DNA from: Allomuricauda sp.
GTDB taxonomy: Bacteria > Bacteroidota > Bacteroidia > Flavobacteriales > Flavobacteriaceae
Reading direction: 5' to 3'
Length of the DNA: 64,000 nucleotides
NCBI GenBank assembly: GCA_030148335.1
Contig: JASBTQ010000032.1
Coordinates: forward strand, 124,001-188,000
Shown here: positions 25,043 to 34,900 of the stretch, piece after piece
How the letters are laid out: each line of letters begins with the position of its first letter
How positions within the stretch are numbered: the stretch's first letter is position 1
Translations under genes and position numbers: made by a program
The notes under the pieces: model-generated
What the model saw: only the letters and a program-made list of their open reading frames with translations
Told to the model about the DNA's origin: nothing
Database searches by the model: none

Positions 25043-26524
25043 ATGATTAGAAAGAATGTATTTGTAATGGCGGTCTGGGCACTTCTACTGCCTATGACCC
25101 ACTGTTCCTCTTCAGGGGATAGTGGTAGCGATGATGTAGGACAGATACCGGATAACAATCCTCCGGGCAATAACCCACCGGCCACCACAAGTGATGTGGA
25201 GGCTTGGTTGACGCTCTCGGACCAGACCGTGTTGTTGAAAAAACAGGACAATGTCCTGTCTTTTGGGACCACTTCGAATACTTTTCCCACCATTACCGTG
25301 GATAAATCCTTGACCTATCAGACCATAGACGGTTTTGGGTTTACCTTGACAGGTGGCAGCGCAGCGGTCATCAATCAATTGGATACAAATAAGAAATATG
25401 CACTTTTGCAGGAACTTTTTGGTACTTCGGAAGGTGATATAGGCATAAGTTATCTAAGGATAAGCATCGGGGCATCCGATCTCAATGAAGCTCCTTTTAC
25501 CTATAATGACATGCCCGAAGGGGAAACCGATGAAGCGTTGGCACATTTTAGTTTGGAACCGGATATGGACGGTGTCGTGGCCGTTCTCAAGGAAATTCTG
25601 GAGATCAATCCCAACATCAAGATCATGGGCTCCCCATGGTCTGCCCCAGTTTGGATGAAGGACAATGGCAGCTTTGTGGGTGGAAGCCTTCAACCCCAAT
25701 ATTATGGGGTGTATGCGCAATATTTTGTAAAGTATCTCGAAGCTATGGAAGCGGAAGGGATAGTTTTGGATGCCATCACCATACAAAACGAACCCATGCA
25801 TGACGGGAATAATCCCAGCATGGTCATGACTGCCGAGGAACAGTCGGATTTTATCAAAAATCACCTTGGCCCTGCCTTTTCCAGTGCAAGGATCACCACC
25901 AAGATCATCGTTTGGGACCATAATTGCGACAATCCACAATACCCGATCACCGTACTTAGCGATCCAGATACCAATCCCTATGTGGATGGTTCCGCATTCC
26001 ACCTGTACAATGGTGACATTAGTGCACTCTCAACTGTCCACAATGCTTTTCCCGAAAAGAATCTATATTTTACAGAACAGTATACCTCTTCAAGCGGCTC
26101 TTTTGAAGGGGATTTGAAATGGCATTTGAAAAATGTGATCATTGGGTCCATGCGCAACTGGAGCAAGAATGCGTTGGAATGGAACCTGGCTAACAATGAA
26201 AACTTTGGCCCGCACACCGATGGAGGTTGTACCGTCTGCAAAGGAGGGCTTACCATCAATTCAGGCGGGAACATTACCCGCAATGTGGGCTACTATATTG
26301 TGGCCCATGCCTCAAAATTTGTTCCTTCGGGTTCGGTACGGGTGGGCTCCAACATACAGGGCGACCTTCAAAATGTGGCCTTTAGGACCCCAGAGGGCCA
26401 GATGGTCCTTATCGTGGAGAACGATGGAGAGGCCATTACATCATTCAATATCAAATACAAGAACCAATGGGTCACCGCCACGCTGGACAGTGGGGCTGTT
26501 GCCACGTATATTTGGGAACAATAA
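25043..26524 (+). CDS. Glycoside hydrolase family 30, lipoprotein
   Basis: A 493-aa secreted glycosidase with a lipobox-like MTHC in the signal peptide. The GH30 (beta/alpha)8 barrel plus side beta-domain is evident: FGFTLTGGSAAVIN near 100, ISYLRISIGASDLNE, the acid/base Glu in TIQNEP near residue 250, and the nucleophile Glu in LYFTEQY near 344. A C-terminal beta domain follows (QNVAFRTPEGQMVLIVEN). GH30 includes endo-beta-1,6-glucanases, glucosylceramidases and xylanases; the sequence form NEP...FTEQYTSS with a SusCD partner fits the beta-1,6-glucanase/glucosidase branch (GH30_1 or _3) better than xylanase. It starts 80 bp after the terminator and is 9 bp upstream of GH5. Confidence 0.9.
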   Translation: MIRKNVFVMAVWALLLPMTHCSSSGDSGSDDVGQIPDNNPPGNNPPATTSDVEAWLTLSDQTVLLKKQDNVLSFGTTSNTFPTITVDKSLTYQTIDGFGFTLTGGSAAVINQLDTNKKYALLQELFGTSEGDIGISYLRISIGASDLNEAPFTYNDMPEGETDEALAHFSLEPDMDGVVAVLKEILEINPNIKIMGSPWSAPVWMKDNGSFVGGSLQPQYYGVYAQYFVKYLEAMEAEGIVLDAITIQNEPMHDGNNPSMVMTAEEQSDFIKNHLGPAFSSARITTKIIVWDHNCDNPQYPITVLSDPDTNPYVDGSAFHLYNGDISALSTVHNAFPEKNLYFTEQYTSSSGSFEGDLKWHLKNVIIGSMRNWSKNALEWNLANNENFGPHTDGGCTVCKGGLTINSGGNITRNVGYYIVAHASKFVPSGSVRVGSNIQGDLQNVAFRTPEGQMVLIVENDGEAITSFNIKYKNQWVTATLDSGAVATYIWEQ

Positions 26525-26533
26525 ATTTTTCGC

Positions 26534-28270
26534 ATGAAAAAATCAATATACTTTTTATTCATTTTGATCAATTCCACCGTTTTTGGGCAAGGGTTTCTGC
26601 ACACCGATGGACAGAAGATCGTGGATGCGCAAGGAAACAATGTGCTCCTGAGAGGTCTCGGACTTGGCGGGTGGATGGTGCAGGAAGGCTATATGTTGCA
26701 AACAGCCAGTTTTGCCGGACCACAACATGTCATCAAACAAAAGATCACGGAACTCATTGGCAAGGAAAATACCGAAGCCTTCTATGAGGCCTATCTGGCC
26801 AACGGGATCACTAAAAGGGACATTGACTCGCTGAAGGCGTGGGGTTTCAATTCGGTGCGATTGCCCATGCACTACAACCTCTACACACCTCCCATCGAGG
26901 AAGAAAAGAATGGGGAGATCACGTGGTTGGAAAAGGGGTTTGCCATGACGGACGATCTTTTGGAATGGTGTGCGGACAACGAAATGTACCTTGTCCTTGA
27001 CCTACATGCGGCCCCGGGCGGACAGGGGCATGATGCCAATATTTCAGACTATGACGCCACCAAACCTTCCCTTTGGGAAAGCGAGGCCAACAAGCAGAAA
27101 ATGATAGCCTTTTGGGAAAAGATGGCCGAACGCTACAAAGATCATCCATGGATGGGAGGGTATGATATTGTAAATGAGCCCAACTGGAACTTTGAAGGGG
27201 AAAACCCAAACGGTTGCGACGAAAAGAACAATGCACCCTTGCGCCAGTTGATGGTGGACATCACAACCGCCATCCGAAAGATCGATACCAATCACATCAT
27301 CTACATCGAAGGGAATTGCTGGGGCAACAACTACAATGGCATCTTTCCGCTTTGGGACGATAATATGGTCATCAGTTTCCACAAATACTGGAACTTCAAT
27401 ACCACGGAATCCATCCAGCAAGTATTGGACTATCGCGAGAAGTACAACGCCCCGATTTGGTTGGGGGAAAGCGGCGAAAACTCCAATGTGTGGTTCAAGG
27501 ACGCACTGACCCTGATGGAATCCCATAATATTGGCTGGGCGTTTTGGCCCATGAAAAAGGTGGACAATATAGCCGGGGTCACCTCGGTGACGAAAACCCC
27601 CGAATATGAAACGCTATTGGACTATTGGCAAAATGGGGGGGGAAAGCCTACGGTCGCCTTTGCCCAAAAAACCTTGATGCAGTTGGCCGAAAACTACAAA
27701 ATGGAAAATGTGACCGTCAAGCCCGATGTGATCGACGCCATGTTCCGTCAAGTGCAGACCTTTGAGACCAAAGCCTATAAAAACCATTCGATTCCTGGGC
27801 TTATCTATGCCACAGATTATGATATGGGGACCCAAAATTATGCTTATAGCGATGTGCATTATATCAACTATCGTGTAAGTACCGGGGAACAGGGCGTATG
27901 GAACAAAGGGCGTAAGATGCGGAATGACGGTGTGGACATCCAAAACTCTTCGGACAGCAAGAGCAATGGCTATGAGGTTTTTGATATTCAGGACGGGGAA
28001 TGGCTTCTCTTTACTGTAAGTGTTGAAAAATCAGGGACCTATGCTATGAATGTGAGATACTCCGGTATGGAAGGCACGGGCAAACTTCATTTAAAAATTG
28101 ATGGTTCCACCACTTCGGAATCTATAGTCTTGCCGGCGGCAGAAGGAGCAACTTCGTATAAAACGGCAACGCTCTCAGGAATTGATTTGAAAAAAGGGAC
28201 CCACAAAATAAAAGTGGCGTTTGAAAAGGGCGGGTTCAATCTCAACTATCTTGAGTTTAAAATGCAATAA
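26534..28270 (+). CDS. Glycoside hydrolase family 5 with C-terminal CBM6-like module
   Basis: A 578-aa secreted enzyme. Signal peptide ending at VFGQ, a GH5 barrel over about 25-370 with RGLGLGGWMVQEGYM, WGFNSVRLPMHY, LDLHAAPGGQG, the acid/base Glu in VNEPNW near 213 and the nucleophile Glu in WLGESGEN near 311. Residues about 420-578 form a carbohydrate-binding module of the CBM6 type (GVDIQNSSDSKSNGYEV, GEWLLFTVSVEKSGTY, HKIKVAFEKGGFNLNYLEF). The active-site layout resembles exo-beta-1,3-glucanase and beta-1,6-glucanase GH5 enzymes. It follows GH30 by 9 bp and is last in the PUL. Confidence 0.9.
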   Translation: MKKSIYFLFILINSTVFGQGFLHTDGQKIVDAQGNNVLLRGLGLGGWMVQEGYMLQTASFAGPQHVIKQKITELIGKENTEAFYEAYLANGITKRDIDSLKAWGFNSVRLPMHYNLYTPPIEEEKNGEITWLEKGFAMTDDLLEWCADNEMYLVLDLHAAPGGQGHDANISDYDATKPSLWESEANKQKMIAFWEKMAERYKDHPWMGGYDIVNEPNWNFEGENPNGCDEKNNAPLRQLMVDITTAIRKIDTNHIIYIEGNCWGNNYNGIFPLWDDNMVISFHKYWNFNTTESIQQVLDYREKYNAPIWLGESGENSNVWFKDALTLMESHNIGWAFWPMKKVDNIAGVTSVTKTPEYETLLDYWQNGGGKPTVAFAQKTLMQLAENYKMENVTVKPDVIDAMFRQVQTFETKAYKNHSIPGLIYATDYDMGTQNYAYSDVHYINYRVSTGEQGVWNKGRKMRNDGVDIQNSSDSKSNGYEVFDIQDGEWLLFTVSVEKSGTYAMNVRYSGMEGTGKLHLKIDGSTTSESIVLPAAEGATSYKTATLSGIDLKKGTHKIKVAFEKGGFNLNYLEFKMQ

Positions 28271-28312
28271 GCAACTGTAAAAAGGTGATCCACCTTCGCG
28301 ATACTTTTAAAT

Positions 28313-28519
28313 ATGCCAAAACAAGTGCTATGTATTGGGATATTCATACTGCTCCTTTTAGTCATCAAAGAAATGGCGCAGCCGATACCAAGGAACTGGC
28401 AACCTCTACTTTTTTACTACCAAAATTTGGAAAGGTCAGCGGCACTGAAATGTAGGATTGAAACTAACGTAAAGTGCTATGAAACTGGTCTTTTGAACAA
28501 AGTGTGTTCGGACGTTTGA
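28313..28519 (+). CDS. Possible small ORF or gene remnant, 68 aa
   Basis: An ATG-started frame with a hydrophobic N-terminus (IGIFILLLLVIKEMAQ) that resembles a signal peptide, followed by about 45 residues with no recognisable domain and two cysteines. It could be the decayed start of a secreted enzyme that once belonged to the PUL, a small real gene, or chance. I do not recognise it. Confidence 0.2.
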   Translation: MPKQVLCIGIFILLLLVIKEMAQPIPRNWQPLLFYYQNLERSAALKCRIETNVKCYETGLLNKVCSDV

Positions 28520-28545
28520 ACAAAGCTGATTTAAAGTATCCCCTG

Positions 28546-28553
28546 TAGTTTTG
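28546..28553 (+). promoter_or_regulatory. Candidate -7 element for the SDR-AraC pair
   Basis: TAGTTTTG matches TAnnTTTG exactly, 25 bp before the SDR start codon. A TTTG at 28515-28518 is 27 bp upstream, longer than the usual spacing, so only the -7 is credible. Confidence 0.4.
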
Positions 28554-28578
28554 TCCCATAATATCAATTATATTCAAT

Positions 28579-29577
28579 ATGGAACAAAACAATTATCAGG
28601 GTGTGTTACAACAACCCATAGGATCGGGTTTCAATGCAGGATCGACTGCCACGGAAGTGATCAAGGGCATTGACCTTAGTGGAAAAATAGCGATTGTTAC
28701 AGGAGGTAATACAGGCATAGGGTTGGAAACGGTAAAAACACTTGCCAGTGCAGGGGCCAAGGTCATTGTCCTTTCCAGGGACATTGAAAAGGCCCAAAAA
28801 AACCTTCAGGACATCAACCATGTGGAGATTGGGGCAATGGACTTGATGGATCCTGCATCCATAGACACCTTTGCCCAAACATTTTTGGCATCTGGAAGAC
28901 CATTGCACCTACTCATCAACAATGCAGGGATCATGTGGGTACCTTTGCGAAGGGATGACCGAGGGATCGAATCACAACTGGCTACAAACTATCTGGCCCA
29001 TTTCCAATTGACGGCGGCACTTTGGCCAGCATTGAAGAAAGCCAATGGAGCGAGGGTGGTCCATGTGTCTTCCGGAGGGCACCAATTCTCGGATTTTGAC
29101 TTTGACGATCCCAATTTTCTGCATCGCGAATATGAGACCTTAAAGGGATATGGACAGTCCAAAACTGCGGTCAACCTTTTCTCCCTGGAGTTGGACAACC
29201 GTGCGAAGGCATTCCAAGTAAGGAGCTATGCCCTTTGTCCCGGTGCTGTCGGGGAGACCGAACTGGCAAGGGAGGCACCCTTGGATCTGTTCCAACAATT
29301 GGGCTATTGCGATGCGGAAGGCAATATCCTCCCCGAAGTGGCCGCATCCCTAAAGACCATACCACAAGGTGCAGCGACCACGGTCTGGTGTGCCACAAGC
29401 CCATTGCTCAACAATATGGGCGGAGTGTACTGCGAAAATGTGGATGTGGCCCGTTTGGTTGCCGATGTGTCCATAATTGGTGGTGTCAAACCCTATTCCC
29501 TGGATCGGGAAAATGCAAGGAGATTGTGGAAATGGAGTGAGGAAATGATCGGTAGGACGTTCCATCTTGAGGGATAG
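28579..29577 (+). CDS. Short-chain dehydrogenase/reductase (retinol-dehydrogenase-like)
   Basis: A 332-aa NAD(P)-dependent oxidoreductase. The Rossmann motif TGGNTGIG lies near residues 40-47, NNAG near 114-117, a catalytic Ser in HVSSGG, and YGQSK (Tyr-x-x-x-Lys) near 193-197. The ~30-residue N-terminal extension and ~330-aa length fit the retinol dehydrogenase / WW-domain oxidoreductase-like SDR group. The substrate is unknown. It is 27 bp upstream of an AraC-family regulator gene and probably co-transcribed; the two precede an RND efflux operon. Confidence 0.88.
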   Translation: MEQNNYQGVLQQPIGSGFNAGSTATEVIKGIDLSGKIAIVTGGNTGIGLETVKTLASAGAKVIVLSRDIEKAQKNLQDINHVEIGAMDLMDPASIDTFAQTFLASGRPLHLLINNAGIMWVPLRRDDRGIESQLATNYLAHFQLTAALWPALKKANGARVVHVSSGGHQFSDFDFDDPNFLHREYETLKGYGQSKTAVNLFSLELDNRAKAFQVRSYALCPGAVGETELAREAPLDLFQQLGYCDAEGNILPEVAASLKTIPQGAATTVWCATSPLLNNMGGVYCENVDVARLVADVSIIGGVKPYSLDRENARRLWKWSEEMIGRTFHLEG

Positions 29578-29604
29578 TTATTACCTTTAAACCATACGAG
29601 CACA

Positions 29605-30423
29605 ATGGAATATCAAGTGACATACATCAGCCCTGAGATCAAACTGTCCGAATATCAGGGGAAGTTGTTCAAAACGGAAGCGGCATTTGATGAACACCTG
29701 CTCGTATGGTTGATTTCCGGGGAAACCAAGATGGTACAGGCCGATCAAAATGTGGTGTTCGGTCCAGGGGATACTTTTTTGATTCCTCGAAATTTGTTGG
29801 CGACCATCATCAACTATCCCAAAGATGGATTGCCCCACAAAGCGGTCGCGATGCATTTATCCACACAAAGGCTCCGGGAAATTTTTAAGACTGGTGATCC
29901 GATACCAAAGACCATGGTGGCCCAAAGGATCGTCAGTTTTCACAAGCATCCTTTATTGGACAGTTGCCTAGCTTCGCTCATACCATATTTTGAGATACAG
30001 GATAATTTTCCAGCAACCATCGCATCCCTAAAGATCAATGAGGCCATCAGCATCTTGAGAACAATTGACCCGTCTGTGGAAGCAATTTTGGCCAATTTTG
30101 AAACCCCAGGAAAAATAGATCTGGTCCGTTTTATGGAAAAGAACTTTATGTTCAATCTTCCTTTGGAAAAGTTCAGCTATTTGACCGGACGGAGCCTGAC
30201 CACCTTTAAACGGGATTTTGGCAAGGCCTTCGATACCACCCCGCAACGGTGGCTTACCCGCAAGCGTTTGGAACTGGCCTATTACCAGTTGATGGAAAAA
30301 GGAAAAAGACCTGTGGAGATCTGCTATGAAACAGGTTTTGAAAACCTTTCCCATTTTTCGTACGCTTTCAAAAAGCAATACGGCGCTTCACCATCCGAAC
30401 TTTTAGGACAGTTAAAGCGTTAA
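29605..30423 (+). CDS. AraC-family transcriptional regulator
   Basis: A 272-aa regulator with an N-terminal cupin-like sensing domain (VVFGPGDTFLIPRNLLATI) and a C-terminal double helix-turn-helix over about 170-272: LEKFSYLTGRSLTTFKRDFGKAF, then RPVEICYETGFENLSHFSYAFKKQYGASPSE, the AraC signature. It follows an SDR gene by 27 bp and precedes the RND efflux genes by 163 bp on the same strand, so it is a candidate controller of either. The inducer is unknown. Confidence 0.93.
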   Translation: MEYQVTYISPEIKLSEYQGKLFKTEAAFDEHLLVWLISGETKMVQADQNVVFGPGDTFLIPRNLLATIINYPKDGLPHKAVAMHLSTQRLREIFKTGDPIPKTMVAQRIVSFHKHPLLDSCLASLIPYFEIQDNFPATIASLKINEAISILRTIDPSVEAILANFETPGKIDLVRFMEKNFMFNLPLEKFSYLTGRSLTTFKRDFGKAFDTTPQRWLTRKRLELAYYQLMEKGKRPVEICYETGFENLSHFSYAFKKQYGASPSELLGQLKR

Positions 30424-30549
30424 TGGGCATTTGGGTATGCTGACTGTTTTTCGTCCTATCTGACAGGAATGGTTCACTTACAAGAGGGTAGTTAAGATTT
30501 TGGTCATTTTTGAAAATGTTATGGTTACCACAGAGGACAACTGCAACCA

Positions 30550-30557
30550 TAATTTTG
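30550..30557 (+). promoter_or_regulatory. Candidate -7 element for the RND efflux operon
   Basis: TAATTTTG matches TAnnTTTG, 29 bp before the adaptor start codon. No -33 TTTG at normal spacing, consistent with an activated promoter, but weak evidence. Confidence 0.4.
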
Positions 30558-30586
30558 TTCCCGTAATCTAAATCAAGGAAAGAATC

Positions 30587-31801
30587 ATGGTACGACTAAA
30601 TTTCAACACAAAAAAAAACCTGACCATCGGTCTAATGGTTTTGGCGATAGCAGTATTCATTTATGCCTTCACAACAGCGGACACTGAAAGCAATGGACAA
30701 CAAGCTGAGATGGCTGCCCTTCCAGTGGAGGTGGCCCAGCCCTTATATGAAAGTATTACCGAATGGGACGAATACACCGGGAGGTTCGAGGCCAGTAGTA
30801 GGGTAGAGGTCCGTGCCCGGGTCAGTGGATTTTTGGAAAAAGTGAATTTCCAGGACGGTGAACTTGTCAAAAAAGGACAGGTGCTTTTTGTCATCGACCA
30901 AAGACCTTACAAAATTGCCTTGGATGAGGCAAATGCCAATTATGCCCAAGCTTTGGCAACCCTTAAGACCGCACAGGATAACTTTGAAAGGGTAGAATCC
31001 TTGCGGGAGACCGGAGCCTTGTCCATTGAGGAATACGACAGAAGAAAGCAGGCATTGGTACATGCAGAGGCCAGTATACAATTGGCACAGGCAAAGGTCG
31101 ATAACGCCAAACTCAATCTGGAATTTACCGAAGTGAAGGCGCCTATTTCCGGATTGGTTAGCCGTGACAGGGTCAATGAAGGCAATATCGTGGATGGCGG
31201 TAGTGCCAATTCAACCTTGCTGACTACCATTGTCGCCACCAGCCCGATACATTTTTACTTTACCGGAAGCGAATCCGATTACTTGAAATATGTACGGTTG
31301 GCCAGAAATGGGGAACGTGGGGAAGCCCGTTCCGAAGCATTGCCGGTGTTTATCAAACTGTTGGACGAAGAAGATTTTGTACATGAGGCCAAAATGGACT
31401 TTGTGGACAACGAGATCGACAATAATTCTGGAACCATTGAAAGTAGGGCGGTGCTTGAAAATAAAGATCATTTGTTGGAGCCCGGGATGTACGGTAAAGC
31501 TCGATTATTGGGAAGCGCCGAACATAAAGCATTGATGGTCCCCGATGAAATCATTGGCACAAACCAGTCCATTCGGTTTATTTATACCTTGTCAAGTGAT
31601 AATCAAGTGGTCAGCAAGGCCGTAACATTGGGACCTTTGCATTCCAACGGACTTCGAATCATAAGGGAAGGCATCTCACCGGACGATAAGGTCATTCTCA
31701 ATAACATACAAAAGATAGGACCCGGTATGGTGGTGAGCCCCACAAAAGTGGCCATTCAAGGGGAGGTCAATAATCTGACGACAATCGCCCAAGCCCATTG
31801 A
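30587..31801 (+). CDS. RND efflux periplasmic adaptor (membrane fusion protein)
   Basis: A 404-aa MFP subunit linking the inner-membrane pump to the outer-membrane channel. An N-terminal membrane anchor (residues about 12-30) is followed by the biotinyl-lipoyl-like half motifs (VRARVSGFLEKVNFQDGELV and FTEVKAPISGLVSRDRVNEG), an alpha-hairpin between them (about 110-170), beta-barrel and membrane-proximal domains. There is no lipobox, so it is anchored by a transmembrane helix. First gene of a three-gene tripartite pump operon. Confidence 0.95.
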   Translation: MVRLNFNTKKNLTIGLMVLAIAVFIYAFTTADTESNGQQAEMAALPVEVAQPLYESITEWDEYTGRFEASSRVEVRARVSGFLEKVNFQDGELVKKGQVLFVIDQRPYKIALDEANANYAQALATLKTAQDNFERVESLRETGALSIEEYDRRKQALVHAEASIQLAQAKVDNAKLNLEFTEVKAPISGLVSRDRVNEGNIVDGGSANSTLLTTIVATSPIHFYFTGSESDYLKYVRLARNGERGEARSEALPVFIKLLDEEDFVHEAKMDFVDNEIDNNSGTIESRAVLENKDHLLEPGMYGKARLLGSAEHKALMVPDEIIGTNQSIRFIYTLSSDNQVVSKAVTLGPLHSNGLRIIREGISPDDKVILNNIQKIGPGMVVSPTKVAIQGEVNNLTTIAQAH

Positions 31802-31854
31802 TCTAGGAAAAACAATAGGAATTCAACAATCAACAAAAGTGTACTTCCCTGCCC

Positions 31855-31882
31855 TCCAATCCTTTTAAATAAAGGGATTGGG
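31855..31882 (+). repeat. Hairpin between the RND adaptor and permease genes
   Basis: CCAATCC (31856-31862) can pair with GGATTGG (31875-31881) within the 119-bp gap. There is no T-run after it, so it is more likely a processing or stability element than a terminator. Confidence 0.35.
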
Positions 31883-31920
31883 ATGGGTACTGGGGCAGCT
31901 ATCATCAAAAAATAAGAACA

Positions 31921-34900
31921 ATGAAATTCAGTCATATATTCATCAGAAGGCCCATATTCGCCGCAGTACTCAGCGTACTTATTCTGATTGTGGGCGGTCT
32001 GGCCTATGTCTCTCTGCCCATTTCACAATTCCCTGACGTGGCACCACCGACCATTGAGGTAGTGGCGGTTTACCCTGGCGCGAATGCACAGACGCTTTCC
32101 GAGAGCGTGGCAGCGCCGCTGGAAAAAGAGATCAATGGGGTGGAGGACATGATCTACATGACCTCACAATCATCAGCAGATGGTCGGGTTGTCCTCCAAG
32201 TTGCCTTTGAGCTTGGGACCGACTTGGATAGGGCGCAGGTGCAGGTACAGAACCGTGTGGCCATAGCGGAGCCCCGTTTGCCCGAATCCGTGAAAAGATT
32301 GGGGATCACCACCAAGAAGATATCCCCGGATATGCTCCTCGTGGTGAATATGTATTCCCCCAACAAATCTTTTGACCAGACCTATATGGGCAATTATGCC
32401 GTTCTCCAATTGAAGGACGAATTGGCCCGTATCAAAGGTGTTGGTGATATTCAAATTTTTGGGGCCGCCGAATATGCCATGCGCATCTGGCTCAACCCGG
32501 ACAAAATTGCAACCCTGGACATTACCGCTGGAGAGGTCGTGGCGGCCCTGAGGGCACAAAACATACAGATTGCCAGTGGTACGCTCAATACCTTACCTTC
32601 CGGAAACCAGTCCGCCTTTGAGGTCAACATTCAGACGCAGGGCAAACTGGTGACCACCGAACAGTTCGAGAATGTCATCATCAAATCCAGCGAAGATGGA
32701 CGGATTGTACGGCTCAAAGACATAGGCCGTGTGGAACTTGGGGCACAGAACTATGCCACCAAAGGATACTTGGGCAAAGACCCTGCGATAGCCATGCCGA
32801 TATTTCAACAACCAGGCGGAAATGCCCTGGAAACGGCTTCACAGATCCAGGATAAAATGGAGGAACTCTCCAAAAACTTTCCAAAGGATTTGGAGTATAA
32901 AATAGCCTACAATCCTACGGAATTTATCCAGAAATCGGTGGATGAGGTGTACCGAACCATTTTTGAGGCGGTAATCTTGGTGGTCTTGGTCATCCTGTTG
33001 TTCCTGCAATCGTGGAGGGCGGCCATTATTCCAATCTTGGCGATTCCAGTATCCCTCATTGGTACTTTCGCGGTGATGCAGGCCATAGGATTCTCACTGA
33101 ACAACCTTACCCTTTTTGGATTGGTACTCGCCATCGGTATTGTGGTGGATGATGCCATTGTGGTGGTCGAAAATATGGAACGGTATCTGGCAAAGGGGCT
33201 ATCCCCCAAAGAAGCAGCTTTTAAGACGATGGATGAGGTTGGGGGAGCCCTGGTTGCCATTGGATTGGTTTTGATCGCCGTTTTTATTCCCACCGCATTT
33301 TTGGAAGGCATTTCAGGACAATTTTATAAGCAATTCGGGATGACGATTGCCGTTGCCACAGCGATTTCGGTTTTTGTATCCCTTACCTTGAGCCCGGCCA
33401 TGGCCGCATTGCTCATGAAGCATGAAGAAAAATCGAGTACAAAGAAAACACCGATTTGGTTGCGGCCATTGGCCTTTATCGGAAACCGATTCAATGGTTT
33501 TATGGATTGGATTTCGGATAAATACGGTAAGGCCGTTCAAAAATTGGTGCGCACGGCAACGATGGTCATGGTGGTCTATTTTGGATTGATTGCCATCACC
33601 GGATTTGAGTTCAATAGGGTGCCCCAAGGATTCATTCCCGCCATGGACCAGCAGTATTTTATCACCATTGTACAGCTTCCTCCAGGTTCTTCTTTGACGA
33701 GGACCGATAAAGTGGTCCGCGAGGTACTTGATTTGGGATTGGATATTGATGGTATCGAAAATGCAGTCTCATTTACGGGCTTCGATGCGGCTTCCTTTAC
33801 CAATGCCTCCAATGCTGCTGCGGTGTTCCTGACTTTGGAAGATTTTGGACTGCGCAATGATAAGGGACTTGGTTATGAGGAACTTTTGGGGACGGTAAGA
33901 GCAAAGTTCTCCCAAATCGATGATGCCATTGTATTGGTCATCCCACCTCCATCAGTAAGGGGAATCGGTAACGCCGGAGGATTCCGGATGATGGTTCAGG
34001 ATAGGGGCAACCTCGGAACGGATGAACTGCTCAAGGCCACCAACGAGTTGGCCATGGCAGCCAATCAGGACCCGATATTGAACAACGTGTTCAGCTTTTT
34101 CAATAACCAGACCCCGCAATTGTTTTTGGACATAGACCGGGTAAAGGCTGAAAAATTGGGAATCGATGTGGGCGATATATTCCAGTCCTTGGAGATTTAT
34201 ATGGGTTCCGCCTTTGTGAACGAGTTCAATTATTTGGGAAGAACCTTTCAGGTCACCGCCCAAGCCGATGCTCCAAACCGATTGACACCCGATGATATTT
34301 CAAGGATTAAAGTCCGTAACGATAAAGGAGAGATGGTTCCCTTGGGTACGGTCTCCAAACAAGAAGATATTGCGGGACCTTCGCGGATACCGCGCTTCAA
34401 CCTGTATCCATCCGCTTCCCTGAATGGGGATTTTGCCCCAGGCTATAGCTCAGGCGAAGGATTGGACCGGATGGAAGAATTGGCCGCAGAAATACTGCCA
34501 CAGGGCATTTCCTATCAGTGGACGGAAATCGCTTATCAGGAAAGGAAAGCCAGCAATACGGCAGGGATCGCCTTTTTCTTGGCCGTTGTATTTGTATTCC
34601 TGTTGTTGGCCGCCCAGTTTGAAAGTTTGGTACTGCCTCTGGCCGTAATCTTTATTGTGCCGATGGTATTGCTATCGGCCATGATCGGGGTGGATTTAGC
34701 TGGACTTGACAATAACATCATGGTGCAGATAGGACTTGTGGTACTGGTCGGTTTGGCGAGTAAGAATGCCATTTTGATCGTGGAGTTCGCCAAACAATTG
34801 GAAGATCAAGGAGAAGATTTGAAAACAGCGGTGATAGAAGCATCCAAACTGCGATTGAGACCTATTTTGATGACCGCCATGGCCTTTATCCTGGGAGTTG

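Larger units (their letters stand above)
28271..28578. other. 308-bp intergenic region after the GH5 gene
   Basis: It holds a short hairpin (AAGGTG at 28282-28287 with CACCTT at 28291-28296) without a T-run, a doubtful 68-codon frame (28313-28519), and a promoter-like box for the next operon. Nothing else was recognised. Confidence 0.5.

Noticed and set aside
28282-28296. Short hairpin AAGGTG/CACCTT just after the GH5 stop as a terminator of the PUL.
   Set aside because: Six-base stem with three-base loop and no T-run; too weak to call.
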